From the NCBI GenBank assembly GCA_014084085.1, contig NPFB01000067.1, positions 212,164 through 248,555 of the forward strand: 36,392 bases of DNA, given 5' to 3'. Each line of letters opens with the position of its first letter. Within the stretch, counting starts at the first letter, position 1. A program made the position numbers and the translations under genes. Below are positions 18,664-28,900 of the stretch, piece by piece. The DNA is from Hondaea fermentalgiana. Its lineage: Eukaryota; Sar; Bigyra; Thraustochytrida; Thraustochytriidae. The notes beneath the pieces are model-generated. The model ran no database searches and had not been told where the DNA came from. It saw only the letters and a program-made list of their open reading frames with translations.

Positions 18664-18908
18664 TTCGCCCGTCCTACGTACATCTCCTTCATCAACAACT
18701 TGTAGTCCTCCTAGGCATACCACGTAGTAGAAACAAAGTAAAAGGGCAAAGCCAAAGCAAAGTCGAATCATACAAGCAAAGTTGCCATTGGTCGTGGCGA
18801 GTAAGGGCCGCGCGGGCCCGTTGCCGCTGCGCGCGGGGCCGCAGAGGCGGGTCCCCGTCCCGACCTTTACCGACCTTTGCAAAGAAAACGTTGATCTCGA
18901 CGGTAGTC

Positions 18909-20612
18909 ATGCTCACTGAAGAGTTGGATGAACTGGACGTCGTCTTCACGGTGGACGCGCGGCTGCTGGGCAAGGGCAAGCCGCTATTCGCGTGGAGTCC
19001 CGACGGCAAAATCTTGGCTGCAGCAGGGAGCTCTCGTGTGGTGCAGCTGCTTAGCTCGGACGGCAGCGTCATTGGGCAAATTGTGCCGCCATCTCCGTCG
19101 CCCTGCGTGGCGCTTGAGTGGAGCGCTGACACCCAGCTTCTCGCCGTTGTTCAAGACGCCTCGCGGATCGTTGTCTTCTGGGACGCAAACTCGAAGAGCA
19201 TCCGACACATTGACGTGGGTGTCAAGGACATTGTCAGTGCCAAGTGGCGACCGGCGTGCCGCCGCAAAAGACAACGAAATCTTGGCGCAAAGCGCGCTGG
19301 CGACGCGCAAACGCCCGGAAACGAAGCAACGACTTTTTCTCTCACGTCGGCCAAAGAAAAACCCAGAGGCGATGTCATTGTATTTGGAACTTCGCGCGGC
19401 AAAGTACTTGTCTTTGACGTGACATCTACAAAGTGCATTGCCTGGGATACAGCCTCTGGCAAGAGCCATCATCAAAATCATCGTCGAAAAGTAGAATTCT
19501 TGTGCTGGTTCGAGCGAGGGGAGTGCCCGCTTGAAGACGAAATGCGCAAAGACTCGGACTCAGATTCAGTCTTTGACTGGGTGGGACAGCGTTTCTTTCT
19601 GGCCTACGTCAGCGAGCAAACAGTCCTCACATTGTGTTTGCCAAACGGAGAGCTCTTGGATCGTGTGAACTTCAAGTCCCGCGTACTATCTCTTGCATGT
19701 AGCGAGTCATTTATAAGCGCATGCACTGAGGACGGGAGCTTGATACTATACGAGGTTGTGCAAAGTGCATCCCCCACAAATGGAAACGAACGCGAGTCCG
19801 AGCCTGCTGGTGGATTTGAGGGGAAACAAGCCCGCCTCGGCGCGGCGGACATTGATGTGCGAGGTCGCTCAGACAGCGCCCAAGAGACCGCCAGCGCAGG
19901 ACAGGGAGCACAGGCTACTGCGGCTCGACGGAAAGCACGTAGTGTAAGTGGTCCAAGTATAAGCGACCCAACAAATATCGCGATGGAGCATTTGCGTGCG
20001 TCCAAGCCGGAAGTTGTTTGCAAGGCAAAGCAGCTTTGCCGTCTTGTATTTGGCGGATCGTACGGTCGAGCGTCGACTCATTTTTGGTGCAAGGCTTCAG
20101 AAGTGGTCGTTGGATTCAGCGCTGGTACGATCGTCCTCCTTAATGTAGGCGAAGACCGCATCAACGTCGAACGATGTCGCGCAAGATATATCCGCCACGA
20201 CCTGCAGGACCTTTCGTTTGGAAACTTGGGCGTCAATTTTGTTTCGTGTGGCGACAATGCAGTGCAGGTCTTCAATCTCGACAGTTGGTCGCTCGTGGCC
20301 TTTGAGCCTCTTCCTCAAGAAGCTGGGCGGGTTCAGCAAGTCCAGGCAAATGGTGCCCGTGAACTTGTGAGTGTGTCGACTGACAGCGGCAGCATCTATA
20401 GCTTCCAACTTCCTGTCAAATCAGGGGTCGACGGCGAGGATAATGCGCGATTGGTCGAGACTAAGCAACCATTTGACTGGTCCGAGACCGTAAAGCCGTG
20501 GTCCGTGCTTGGAGCTTGCGCAGTGACAATATGTGTCTGGGTGATGGGATTGCGAGTGTACTTTGGGGTCCCTCTCGGTACTTTTTTGCGCATTATCTTT
20601 CATCTACTGTAA
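18909..20612 (+). CDS. IFT144/WDR19-like N-terminal beta-propeller with C-terminal membrane segment
   Basis: 567 aa from the ATG at 18909. The opening resembles IFT144: GKPLFAWSPDGKILAAAGSS, then VALEWSADTQLLAVVQDAS, then VFWDANSKSIRHIDVGVKD. Later blocks also fit: EVVVGFSAGTIVLLNVGED matches the GFSCG strand, and NFVSCGDNAVQVFNLDS matches the CGDN strand near the end of the first propeller. IFT144 is a subunit of the IFT-A complex for retrograde flagellar transport. A normal IFT144 continues with a second propeller and TPR repeats to over 1300 residues. This protein instead stops soon after the first propeller, ending in a hydrophobic stretch (VLGACAVTICVWVMGLRVYFG) and a short hydrophobic tail. 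The next gene is convergent and only 309 bases away, so no further coding exons fit. Residues about 320-360 are a charged insertion. It could be a truncated paralogue, a tail-anchored derivative, or a decayed copy. Confidence 0.6.
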   Translation: MLTEELDELDVVFTVDARLLGKGKPLFAWSPDGKILAAAGSSRVVQLLSSDGSVIGQIVPPSPSPCVALEWSADTQLLAVVQDASRIVVFWDANSKSIRHIDVGVKDIVSAKWRPACRRKRQRNLGAKRAGDAQTPGNEATTFSLTSAKEKPRGDVIVFGTSRGKVLVFDVTSTKCIAWDTASGKSHHQNHRRKVEFLCWFERGECPLEDEMRKDSDSDSVFDWVGQRFFLAYVSEQTVLTLCLPNGELLDRVNFKSRVLSLACSESFISACTEDGSLILYEVVQSASPTNGNERESEPAGGFEGKQARLGAADIDVRGRSDSAQETASAGQGAQATAARRKARSVSGPSISDPTNIAMEHLRASKPEVVCKAKQLCRLVFGGSYGRASTHFWCKASEVVVGFSAGTIVLLNVGEDRINVERCRARYIRHDLQDLSFGNLGVNFVSCGDNAVQVFNLDSWSLVAFEPLPQEAGRVQQVQANGARELVSVSTDSGSIYSFQLPVKSGVDGEDNARLVETKQPFDWSETVKPWSVLGACAVTICVWVMGLRVYFGVPLGTFLRIIFHLL

Positions 20613-20921
20613 GGAATGGCAATGGAAAAATGTAAAATATCAAGATACTTTGGAGTCTCAAATCATTTTGCAGGAGGGGGGGAGGGGCGGTGCGCAACAG
20701 ATATCATTACACGTAGTCTCGGCTTTATCCACATCCCGTAGGAGATCAGCACGCCACAGTGGAGTTTGGCAACGGAATTCAAGAGGATCGACATGATGTA
20801 AACATTTTTGTTTGTTTTGGGGTCTTGGTGACGGTCTACGGGACAGTCACGAGGGCAAAGAATGAGGTAGGGGGGCAGCATGAGGCGTGCCTCTGCTCAA
20901 GATAATCGTTCATGTACTCAT
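20613..20921. other. Convergent intergenic (IFT144-like and peroxidase 3' ends)
   Basis: 309 bases with a G-rich tract at about 20673-20689 and no recognisable gene. Confidence 0.6.
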
Positions 20922-22487
20922 TTAGGCCTTGCTCGACTTCATGCCGGGACACATGGGCACGCCAAGCTGCGTGAGCTTCTTGTACGCATCACCAAACTCT
21001 TGGCGGAGGAGGTCAACATCCTCGGCGTACTCCTCAACATGCTTGCGGAACCCTTCGTCCCAGGCCATAACCATATCGGCGACGAGCATCATCTGAAACT
21101 TGACCTGGAGAAGACCGCCGTTGGGCAAGGCCTTGCGCGGCTCTTCATTGTATCCTTCTTCGATGCGCTCAAGAAGCGCCCCGAATTTCTCGTCGACGAG
21201 CGAGATCCAGCCGCGACCGTCTGCGAGACGAAGCAGAATCTGATCCTCGGCGGCATTCGAGGTGTCTACCTCCTCAACCTCGACGACGGTATCGCTGAGG
21301 GCTTGGCCGTCCTCGGCGTCAGGAGCATCCTTGACGAGAACACGGGACTGGACACCTGGCGCGACGCGAAACAGAGCTGGCGCGATCTCAAGGTCACCGA
21401 TGCGTTCCATAAGGGCCTCGCCCGAAGAGCTGACGATGGACGCCCAGCCGCCAACATCGAGCTGGCCGCGAACAGCATTTCCGAACTTGCGCACAACGAC
21501 CACGTTGAACTCTTGGCCTTCCTTGGGTTGGTCAATGGTGTCTGAAGAGGGATCGTGCGTGCGCCGCACATTGATCCAGTCGTCCACGACGCGGTAACGG
21601 CCTGGTGGGCACTCCTCGGCGTGCACAACCTCGACCTCTGCGAGCGCTTCGGCCTCCTGCGAAGGCGACCATGCTGTCATGTACTGCCGCTTTCCGGGCG
21701 CGGGGCGAGTTTCCTCGGGGATGGGGACGCCTTCCACCGTTGTATCGTGCTCCACGTGCATCCACTCGTCGCCAATCAGGTCCGCGGCGTACTCGTTGCT
21801 GAACTTGGTCGGTTCTTCGACCCATGCACCGTTGTATCCAGAGTGCTCCGGATGGCAGCGGCCGTAAACGTGGCCGCCACAGAGGAGCGCGGCAGTTTCA
21901 CGATCATCAAAGCCCATGCGGCCAAAGACGTCGCGAAGATGCTGAGCGAGGTTTTCCCAGCCATTGGCGCGGCCCTCGTCGTCAACGCCAGGGAGAATGC
22001 CATGCTCTGCCTCGGGAAGGCGACCCGGTTTGATGGCGTGCTTGGCGGCTTTGTCGGTACGACCGGGCTCAAACGTGATGACGGGCCCGCCGGTGTGCTC
22101 GAGGGCCGCGTACGCGGCGAGAATCCAGAGGTCCGAGTAACTAATGCCCGGGTGCTTCTTTTTAATGGGTGTGAGGAGCTCACGGGCGACCTCGAGACCA
22201 CGGTTCTCTGGGTCGTCAATTTCTGGCGAGAAGCGCATCGTTGCGCCGTTCGACCCGCCGGTTCCGTCCGCGGCGTCAAAGGTTCCACTCGAGTGCCATC
22301 CAAGGCGGATGAGTACGGGTGCGTAGCTGCCGTCATCGTGCGTGGTCGAGTCCATCACGCTGAGGATGTCGGCGCGCACGGCATCATAGTCTACAGGCGC
22401 GATCGACTTGCGCAGCGACAGCCTTGCGGTGAGCGACGCCTTCTTCGAGACCTTTCCACTCTCCTGCACGCCGGACGCGTTGCCCAT
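20922..22487 (-). CDS. Class I haem peroxidase (cytochrome c peroxidase-like) with inserted SH3-like repeats
   Basis: 521 aa from the ATG at 22487 (MGNASGVQES). The haem peroxidase core is complete but split. The distal side is RLGWHSSGTFD with Arg61, Trp64 and His65. The proximal side is LLCGGHVYGRCH with His206, followed by GYNGAW with Trp222, the position of CcP Trp191. The proximal Asp lies in VADMVMAW (Asp471). Between about 275 and 455 sits an insertion of roughly 180 residues holding two related SH3-like repeats, each ending GWxSxV....ALxERI (348-363 and 426-441). Class I enzymes remove hydrogen peroxide using cytochrome c or ascorbate. Trp222 favours a CcP-like radical mechanism but does not settle the donor. 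No mitochondrial or plastid targeting peptide is evident. The MGNASG start could be N-myristoylated (weak). No introns are needed. Confidence 0.88.
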   Translation of the reverse strand: MGNASGVQESGKVSKKASLTARLSLRKSIAPVDYDAVRADILSVMDSTTHDDGSYAPVLIRLGWHSSGTFDAADGTGGSNGATMRFSPEIDDPENRGLEVARELLTPIKKKHPGISYSDLWILAAYAALEHTGGPVITFEPGRTDKAAKHAIKPGRLPEAEHGILPGVDDEGRANGWENLAQHLRDVFGRMGFDDRETAALLCGGHVYGRCHPEHSGYNGAWVEEPTKFSNEYAADLIGDEWMHVEHDTTVEGVPIPEETRPAPGKRQYMTAWSPSQEAEALAEVEVVHAEECPPGRYRVVDDWINVRRTHDPSSDTIDQPKEGQEFNVVVVRKFGNAVRGQLDVGGWASIVSSSGEALMERIGDLEIAPALFRVAPGVQSRVLVKDAPDAEDGQALSDTVVEVEEVDTSNAAEDQILLRLADGRGWISLVDEKFGALLERIEEGYNEEPRKALPNGGLLQVKFQMMLVADMVMAWDEGFRKHVEEYAEDVDLLRQEFGDAYKKLTQLGVPMCPGMKSSKA

Positions 22488-23661
22488 CTTGTCGCCTCCG
22501 AGGTTTTCACCGCCGCCGTGCTGCACAGCTGCCTTCGCCGATGACGCTGCTCTCGCTGCTCTCGCTGCCCTCGCTGCTGCTGCGCTTGCTGCAGCTGTGC
22601 GCGGCCTCTCTGCCGCGTCCCTCGTCCCTCGACTCGCGCGCGCGAAATCTCCTTTTTAGCGGTCTGCAAACCACTGCCACTGCGACCTGCGCTCCAACTC
22701 CAGTGCTTTCTTTGTAGTATATGTATACACCTTGCCTTGTCGCCGCGCACGCGCACGCGCAGCACGTGCAGCGCCGGTGCACACTTCCTCTTTCGCCTGC
22801 TTTCTTTCTTCCTGGCCTGTTACGTCCGCCGCACGTCGCCCATCTTGCACAACACCATTTTCTTCAACGCGCAGTTGGAGTTGGTTGCTGTTTGTTTTCC
22901 TCATGCCATTTGTTGTTGCGGCAAGCGCTCGCCGTGGTCGCTGTCGCTGTCGCTGCTGCAGCTGCTGCTGCATGGCTGGTGTCGTGGTCACTGTCGGAGT
23001 TTTTAACGACTTCTTTTGGACAAACCTAACCAAACCTAACCGTTGGCTTCGAGTTCGCCAAGGAATGTGCGTATACTCTATAAATGAACTCCACCAGGTT
23101 GTCGACGAAGTCTCAGAAGGCTGCATAATTCATTGCATTAGCCTACCAAAAACACAAACGAAGAGAGGCCGTCAGCATAGTTAGCGTCGTATAAGTCATA
23201 GTTAGGTGATTTGAAATTATTTGAAAACCCAACCTTCAAGATTATGAGAAGCTGATTTCTTTGGTTAAAAACTAGCCCACTCATGAGATGTCGACATTGT
23301 CGTTGGCTTCGTCAAGGGTGGTTGGTAAAGTGCTGAACTGAAAAAAGCTTTTGCTCGAGAAATGGCCAGGGCGCACGCCTGGGATGTTACTTGCAACGCG
23401 AGTGGTGAGAAGCTCGATTTCTCGCAGCTTGCCAATAAACAACCAACGGAATTCCCAGCGGAACCCAAGAGATTTTCGTTAGAGGTGAGGAAAATTTGCC
23501 GACGGCGGTCGATAGCAGAATGCCGTACCACCTTCGAGGAAATGCCATTGTTTTGCAACTCAATTTGCAAGTGTAAAGACGCTCAATACTGTCTAGGTAA
23601 TTATCAGGAAATTGTGGATCGGAGTTCTTTTCTGAGATGGGGCTTTTCATGTCTTGGTCAC
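22488..23661. other. Peroxidase 5' flank and left flank of the candidate mobile element
   Basis: About 1.2 kb. Near the peroxidase it is GC-rich with GCT repeats (about 22548-22595 and 22935-22975). At 23025-23042 it contains an aacctaacc duplication. From about 23150 the DNA becomes AT-richer. TATAAA occurs at 23079. No terminal inverted repeat or target duplication was found by eye. Confidence 0.55.
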
Positions 23662-23736
23662 TCAAGCGAACATTTTCGATGCAGGTGCTTCCTGTATATT
23701 GATCCTAATCTCCTCTTCCATGTCAAGACGCTTTGA
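23362..23736 (+). CDS. Possible small hypothetical protein (124 aa)
   Basis: Open frame from ATG at 23362 with a good purine context (gaaatgg). It encodes a cysteine-containing peptide with no low complexity but no recognisable domain. It overlaps the 3' end of the minus-strand gene at 23662 by 75 bases. An antisense frame over 23265-23570 is equally open, so this may be chance. Confidence 0.2.
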   Translation: MARAHAWDVTCNASGEKLDFSQLANKQPTEFPAEPKRFSLEVRKICRRRSIAECRTTFEEMPLFCNSICKCKDAQYCLGNYQEIVDRSSFLRWGFSCLGHSSEHFRCRCFLYIDPNLLFHVKTL

Positions 23737-25229
23737 CGGTGCGTGGCGTTTATTTTCATGTCGAGCGCTATCTGGCTGATGACGCTTCTTCAGTCTGTGC
23801 TTGTCCAGGACTTCTGCTGCCGCACAAAGATCGAAAGTCTTGTCGTTGATCCGAAGTGAAGCTGCGGTTGCTGATCTATCATTCTCGACCGGGTACCAGT
23901 GAGCCACCCAAGCTCGGCATTTCTCGAACATGAGCATACCATGTATATGAGCGCTCCGTGGCTTCTTATTTACATCAGTTTTTCGCCCGTGTCCCTGACG
24001 AAGGAGAAGGGACCACATAAAAGCTAGCTGATTCCGATGGACGACCTCGAAGAAGTTCTTCACAGAAAAGCACCTACGGTCACGTAGCTTGGTAGCTTCC
24101 TTGTAAGGAACGAATTGCTCGATCGTCCACATCATCAGAATAGCCATCGCTAATTCGGATTTTTCACTGCGTCGATACACACTATCTTGGTCGCCTCCAG
24201 CGTCTACAAAAGATAAAGGTCAGCTCGATGTAATCGCGAGTCATCCTCTTGACACTTACCTTCGGTATTGAAACTGTGTTCATTTGTCCAGTTAAAGAGC
24301 GACGCCTTCGTTTGTGCCGACACCGTTGCAGGAGCGAACGGTTCAAGCTTGTCTTCAGTGACTCGAACTTGCACGATCTCGCCATTCTCGTCGTGAGGAT
24401 TGTACTCTGCTGCTTCAAGGTTCTCTTTCGTCACGCCTAAGAATTCAAGCAGCTCCAGATTGACCCCAAAGGTGGAGTTGAGCGCACGCGCCAGCACCTG
24501 CGCCTGGGTTTTTGTGTGATATGTAAACCGCTTCCGCTGTGCCGTGACATAGCTTTGGACGTGTTTCGATATCTCTGGCGTGCAATAAAGAAGCCGGAAG
24601 AAGACGTGAATGATGATGTCCAGTCCAGGTGGCACGGGTTCGTTGAGAGGACTCGAGCCCTTCTTTGTTTTGGATTTCTTCTTGTTCCCTTCGACTTGCG
24701 CCCAGTCAAGTGCTGTGTCTGTAGCCCAGCCAAGCTCTTTCTGGCAGAACTGAGAGGTAACGCCGACGAGGAAGGCAAAGGAGGGAGACACTATGGATTT
24801 CTTCCACGATCGTTTAAAGTACAGCCCACACATCTTAAAAATCTGCTTTGCGTCGCACTCGTCGAGGGCCCCCCACACTTTCCTTTCGAATTTCTTCTCA
24901 CATGCCGTCTTTGACGCTTCGCCCCAATCCCGCTTCGAAAAGCGTCTGTCGTTCACGATGCTCGAGATGCTGGTGTCACAACTTTCAAGAGGGCCGTCTT
25001 GGATTTCCGCGAGAGCTGCTCGCAGCACTTTGCCAATTCGCAACATCTTCTTTAGTGCACGCGTCTCGCGTTCGCCATTCGATGGTAGCTCCTGTGTCGT
25101 CGTTGTCGAGGTAGGCGTTGCCCCTGTTACGCCATTCACATCGTCGCTGTCCGCGCCTTCGTGGACACGGTCATTGCCCATCGCACTCGTACCTCCCTCG
25201 TCTGTACTCTCCGCCACTCTGACGATCAT
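23662..25229 (-). CDS. Unknown two-exon protein, partner of the transposase-like gene (503 aa)
   Basis: Exon 1 is 25229-24260 and exon 2 is 24203-23662, joined over a 56-nt intron (24259-24204; GTAAGT start, TTTTGTAG end, CTGAC inside). Splicing reads FNTE-D-AGGDQDSVYRR and gives 503 residues; without splicing exon 1 stops after 341. I recognise no family. Residues 1-50 are Ser/Thr/Glu-rich. The middle is helical with cysteines (KKFERKVWGALDECDAKQ; MCGLYFKRSWKK), followed by a lysine cluster (NKKKSKTKKGSS) that could be a nuclear signal. The C-terminal quarter is basic (KHRLKKRHQ). It is divergent from the transposase-like gene across 741 bases with shared palindromic repeats, and both are less GC-rich than neighbouring genes. 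A companion protein of a mobile element is my inference. Confidence 0.6.
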
Positions 25230-25645
25230 TGGTCTTCCTTTTACTCCAAGTTCTGCTGGAGAGTTTTGATTTTGCTCGGGGAGCGTTTGAGTAGAGACAG
25301 CTTCCTATTGTGTCTCTATACAAAACTATAGTCAATTTTAAATAGCCTCGGCGTTTGTGAGTAGGCCGGAGGAAAGGAATCACTTGACTCAAATGAAGCA
25401 TCGAGTTGAATGTGATTCGTGAATACAAATCCGAATGCTTTATTCGCATGTTGGCAAGTTTGACAAGGAAGCGGTGATTAGGCTGAAGAGCGTTCGTGGG
25501 AGAACAGGCAGCTTGAATGGTGGGCGTGGACGAAGGAGGACAGCTTCTCTTACAGTTGGACTCGGGGCAAATTAGTTTCGTGATACTCTTCGTGCCGGTC
25601 GGCAACTTGAACCCACGCGTGCAATCCATGCGCGTATACCATTGC

Positions 25646-25733
25646 CGGCGAGGTGCGGAACGCGCTCCGGCTCGAGGTGCGGAACGCGCTCCGACTCGCG
25701 CTCCAAGTCTGGAGCGCGTTCCGCACCTCGCCG
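25646..25733. repeat. Palindromic motif: two direct copies and one inverted copy
   Basis: The 20-bp motif cgaggtgcggaacgcgctcc occurs at 25649-25668 and 25673-25692 (24-bp period). Its exact reverse complement occurs at 25711-25730. With flanks, 25646-25668 and 25711-25733 form a perfect 23-bp inverted repeat with a 42-base spacer. The core ggaacgcgctcc is itself nearly palindromic. A partial extra copy (cgcgctcc) lies at 25698-25705. Confidence 0.95.
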
Positions 25734-25814
25734 ACGTTCTCTTTGACGTGGATCGAGTTGCTGTCAAGAGTCAGACCTGGAAAGAACGGTGACTTGGGCA
25801 CCGAGAGTGCGCAC

Positions 25815-25905
25815 GGGGCACTGCGGCGACAGCGCGGCAACGACAGTGCGGCAACAACAGCCGCGGCGGCGACAGCGCGGCGGCGGCAGCGCGGCGGCGA
25901 GAGAC
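25815..25905. repeat. GC-rich minisatellite in leader
   Basis: Degenerate units of gcggcgacagc / gcggcaacgacagt repeat about seven times, upstream of the ATG at 25971. Confidence 0.75.
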
Positions 25906-25970
25906 GTAGCTCTTGCTCTTCTCGCTTCGCGCGCGTTCACTCTGCTGCTGATCAGTCGATCAGGATCATC

Positions 25971-28900
25971 ATGCCCAGGCCGAGAGGGCGTCCGAGTGAG
26001 AGGGAGTTCTTTTTGCCTGACAAGTACAAGCTTGGAAACTTCTGCCGCTGGTGTGGCAAATTCAGGGGCCACGAACTTCACAAGCACTTGTACTGCCATG
26101 CCAAGCAGCTCAACAGCCTGCATGGAGCTGCCTACTGGTGCTTGAACCCTGAGTGCTTGTTCTTCACCACCAACGATGCAATCTCTATTAAACATGCAAT
26201 CAACTCTTGGGACTGTAGGCATTTCTACAGAATAAAGTACAAGAGTGCGTCAAGATGGGCGGGGCGCGAAGGCATGGAACAGACTCTTCTGGACTCTAAG
26301 GTCATCTTACGCCCCTCGACAACTTCCCCGAACACATGGATCCTCCCTGATAACAAGAAAGCGCACATCAAGAATCTGTTCTTGCGAAAAGAACGAGGAC
26401 TTCCTCCGTGCATACCAGGAGCGGCTGCCTCCTCATCCGCCCAGAGTTCGGTCTCTTCGCCAGCTTCGGCGCCTGCTCCTGCAAATAACATGACGGGAAA
26501 CAGCCAGGCTGCAGCGCAAAAGTGCAACAATGAGGCCGCTGATGATGATCACCTTGAAAGCGACTCCATCTCTGATAACGAGGCGAACTCAGAGGAAGAG
26601 GAGGACGAGGACGAGGACGAGGACAAGCGATCTGAGGAAGACCTTGAGTCTGACCGCATCATCAAGGCTGGCTTTTGGCGGCTAGACTTTTACGATTTCG
26701 ACTCTCTGAGCGCCCCGGAAGAGAGTGTACAAGGAATAGAAGCAGAGGCCGTAGACTCGCCAGCTACAACCACCAACGCGGTCGTTCGCGTAGCCATTTG
26801 TCCGATCGAGGGTCACGATGTTGACCTCAAGGGAGTCGAAGGGGTCATGGCCCACATCATTGACGAGCTGTACGACGTGGAGAAAGCTCGCGGATCCTTT
26901 GACACGCTGCAAGGTGCGCACGGGATGGCTGCCCCATTTGTTCGTGCCTCGGTCGAACGTGGAATTCCTATGGCCACCATGAATTTCATGCTAAATGTCG
27001 CAGCAAAGGAGGTACGGGACTGGGCAGAAGGAGAACTGAGCCAAGGTACTGTCGCTGAAGAATCTGTACGGCGACTGCAAAAGAAACTCCAATGCCAAAG
27101 CTTCTCACGCGAGCGCCGTAGCATACGAGAAGCTTGTCAATCTTACATCGGTCACGTCTATGAACTTTCCTTTGACGTGAAGGAATACCAGGTCAGCGCC
27201 GATCCAGCTGACTCCATCTTCAAGGTCCTCTTACGCGACCCAATCATTCTGGCCCATGATATCGTTTCGTCGTCAAATGTCCTCGCTAGAGGTGAAAAGC
27301 TTCATCTATCCGCAGTCGATGGGCCCTTGTCACATTTCTGTCACGGAACTCGATATAAAACCATGCTTACAAAGGTGCACAACGAAGTTCGCCGTCTGAA
27401 GCAAGGGGGCGAGGGCGCAGAACGTGCGCTGCCGTGGGCTGACGTGGACCCAGCTACGGTTGTCGTGCTTCCACTGGCATTTTTCATCGGCGACGCACCT
27501 GTATGTAAGAGTGGAGCACTTACGCAGTGTCCCATCGTCATGACGGTCCTATGGTTCGACAGTCATGGTTTCCAGCGAAACAATACGAAGCGAATCATGG
27601 GGTACATTCCGTCCCCGCCAGGCGATGGAGACGCTCCACACAAAGCAGCTCTTCTCAAGCGTGCTTGTCGTCAAGCGGCCCAGCGAGCCATTCTGGACCT
27701 CGTCAACGCATGGCAGCATGCTGCTTTTCGGAAGGGGGGGCTTGTTTGGAGAGTAGCCGATGGACGCCTCGTGCGCGCAATTCCGGCACCCGCGCTCTTC
27801 CTTGGCAACAGCAAGGAGCAAAATTTGCTTGCCGGGACGATGGAGCGTACCCGATGCAGAATGTGCTCTGCCAACGTGAGCACCATGCTCAAGGGTGAGG
27901 CCATGCCAGAGGGCCCGATGCGTGACTTTTTCGACCTAAAACAGACCTACGGAAGATTGAGGCGCGAGGATCGAGCATCTCGTATTGCGTTTCAGGAAAA
28001 GCACGGGCTTCAAGTTGATGGCTCGCAGGGCCTCTTTCAAACAACCGTGGACTTCTTCGCCGGAAAGGAAGTCTACCGGATGTTCTGCTTTGACACCATG
28101 CACACGCTCAATCTCGGTCCTTTGAAGGATATCCTCATTGCAACTCTGAGTAGTGTTCAGACGCGAAAGAACAAGACGTGCAAGCTCAAGACGCTCTCGA
28201 AGAACATGAATGGAGCGAGCAGTGGCCTTTCACAAATCCAATCCGACGCATTGGCCGACCTGCAACTCTACATGCACCGAGCGGGTAATTTGCCCGCGAA
28301 TGCACTCCAGCGTAATCGTCTTGAAGCGAAACACATCTTGCCTCTCGCGAGAGCCACGCTCACTGCCTTTTTGCACGATCTTGCATTCGAAGCGGCAGAA
28401 GAGCAGATCCTTCCAATTGCTCGGGACCTGCGCGTTCTCCTCTGGGCTCTTGCAGCTGCCGTTCGAGTCACGCACGAGCTGACTCGACCGGCCCTCGATT
28501 CTGGCGCACTCCCAGCTGCAAAAGAAGAAGTCCGGGAGCTCTCGCGGCTCGTGCAGCGCTTCAGATTGCTGGGTGGCTTCAAGGAGATGACGACCTTGAA
28601 AACGCACGCCCTAAGCCACATGGTCGATCAAATTGCATTTACGGGCGGCACTGCCTTTTGTGACACGGCTTCATTCGAGCACTATCATTTGCTTGTTGCC
28701 AAGGCTGCTCGACTTGTCAACAACACGGATAAAACAGGCTCACACATGCTCCATCGTGCGATGGAGCTCGACGCCGCTCGCATCCTGACGCCAGCGGATC
28801 CTCCGGACGAGTGCAAGCGGGCGCGAACTATTGGGGAGCAAGGTGGCGCACCGCATTGTGCCGGTATCGACGTAGCAGAGGCAGCCTCGATCACCATCAA

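Larger units (their letters stand above)
25230..25970. promoter_or_regulatory. Divergent control region with palindromic repeats
   Basis: 741 bases between the two divergent genes. The left half is AT-rich. The right half carries the inverted/direct repeat cluster (25646-25733) and a GCGGCGACAG-type minisatellite (about 25815-25905) in the leader of the transposase-like gene. The frame of that gene remains open back to 25653 but has no ATG, so it is treated as leader. Confidence 0.55.

Noticed and set aside
17444..18727. 427-aa alternative frame in the CFAP97-like gene
   Set aside because: Lys/Asn/Ser/Ile low-complexity products of reading the repeats in another frame.
21555..22544. 329-aa plus-strand frame opposite the peroxidase
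   Set aside because: Antisense shadow of a clearly conserved enzyme; no domain of its own.
23025..23042. aacctaaccaaacctaacc as a possible telomeric remnant or element end
   Set aside because: Only two units, not a perfect telomere repeat, and no matching sequence at the right side of the candidate element.
25653..25970. N-terminal extension of the transposase-like protein through the palindromic repeats
   Set aside because: No ATG in this part of the frame; the peptide would merely translate the repeat array. The first ATG at 25971 directly precedes the AT-hook and zinc fingers.
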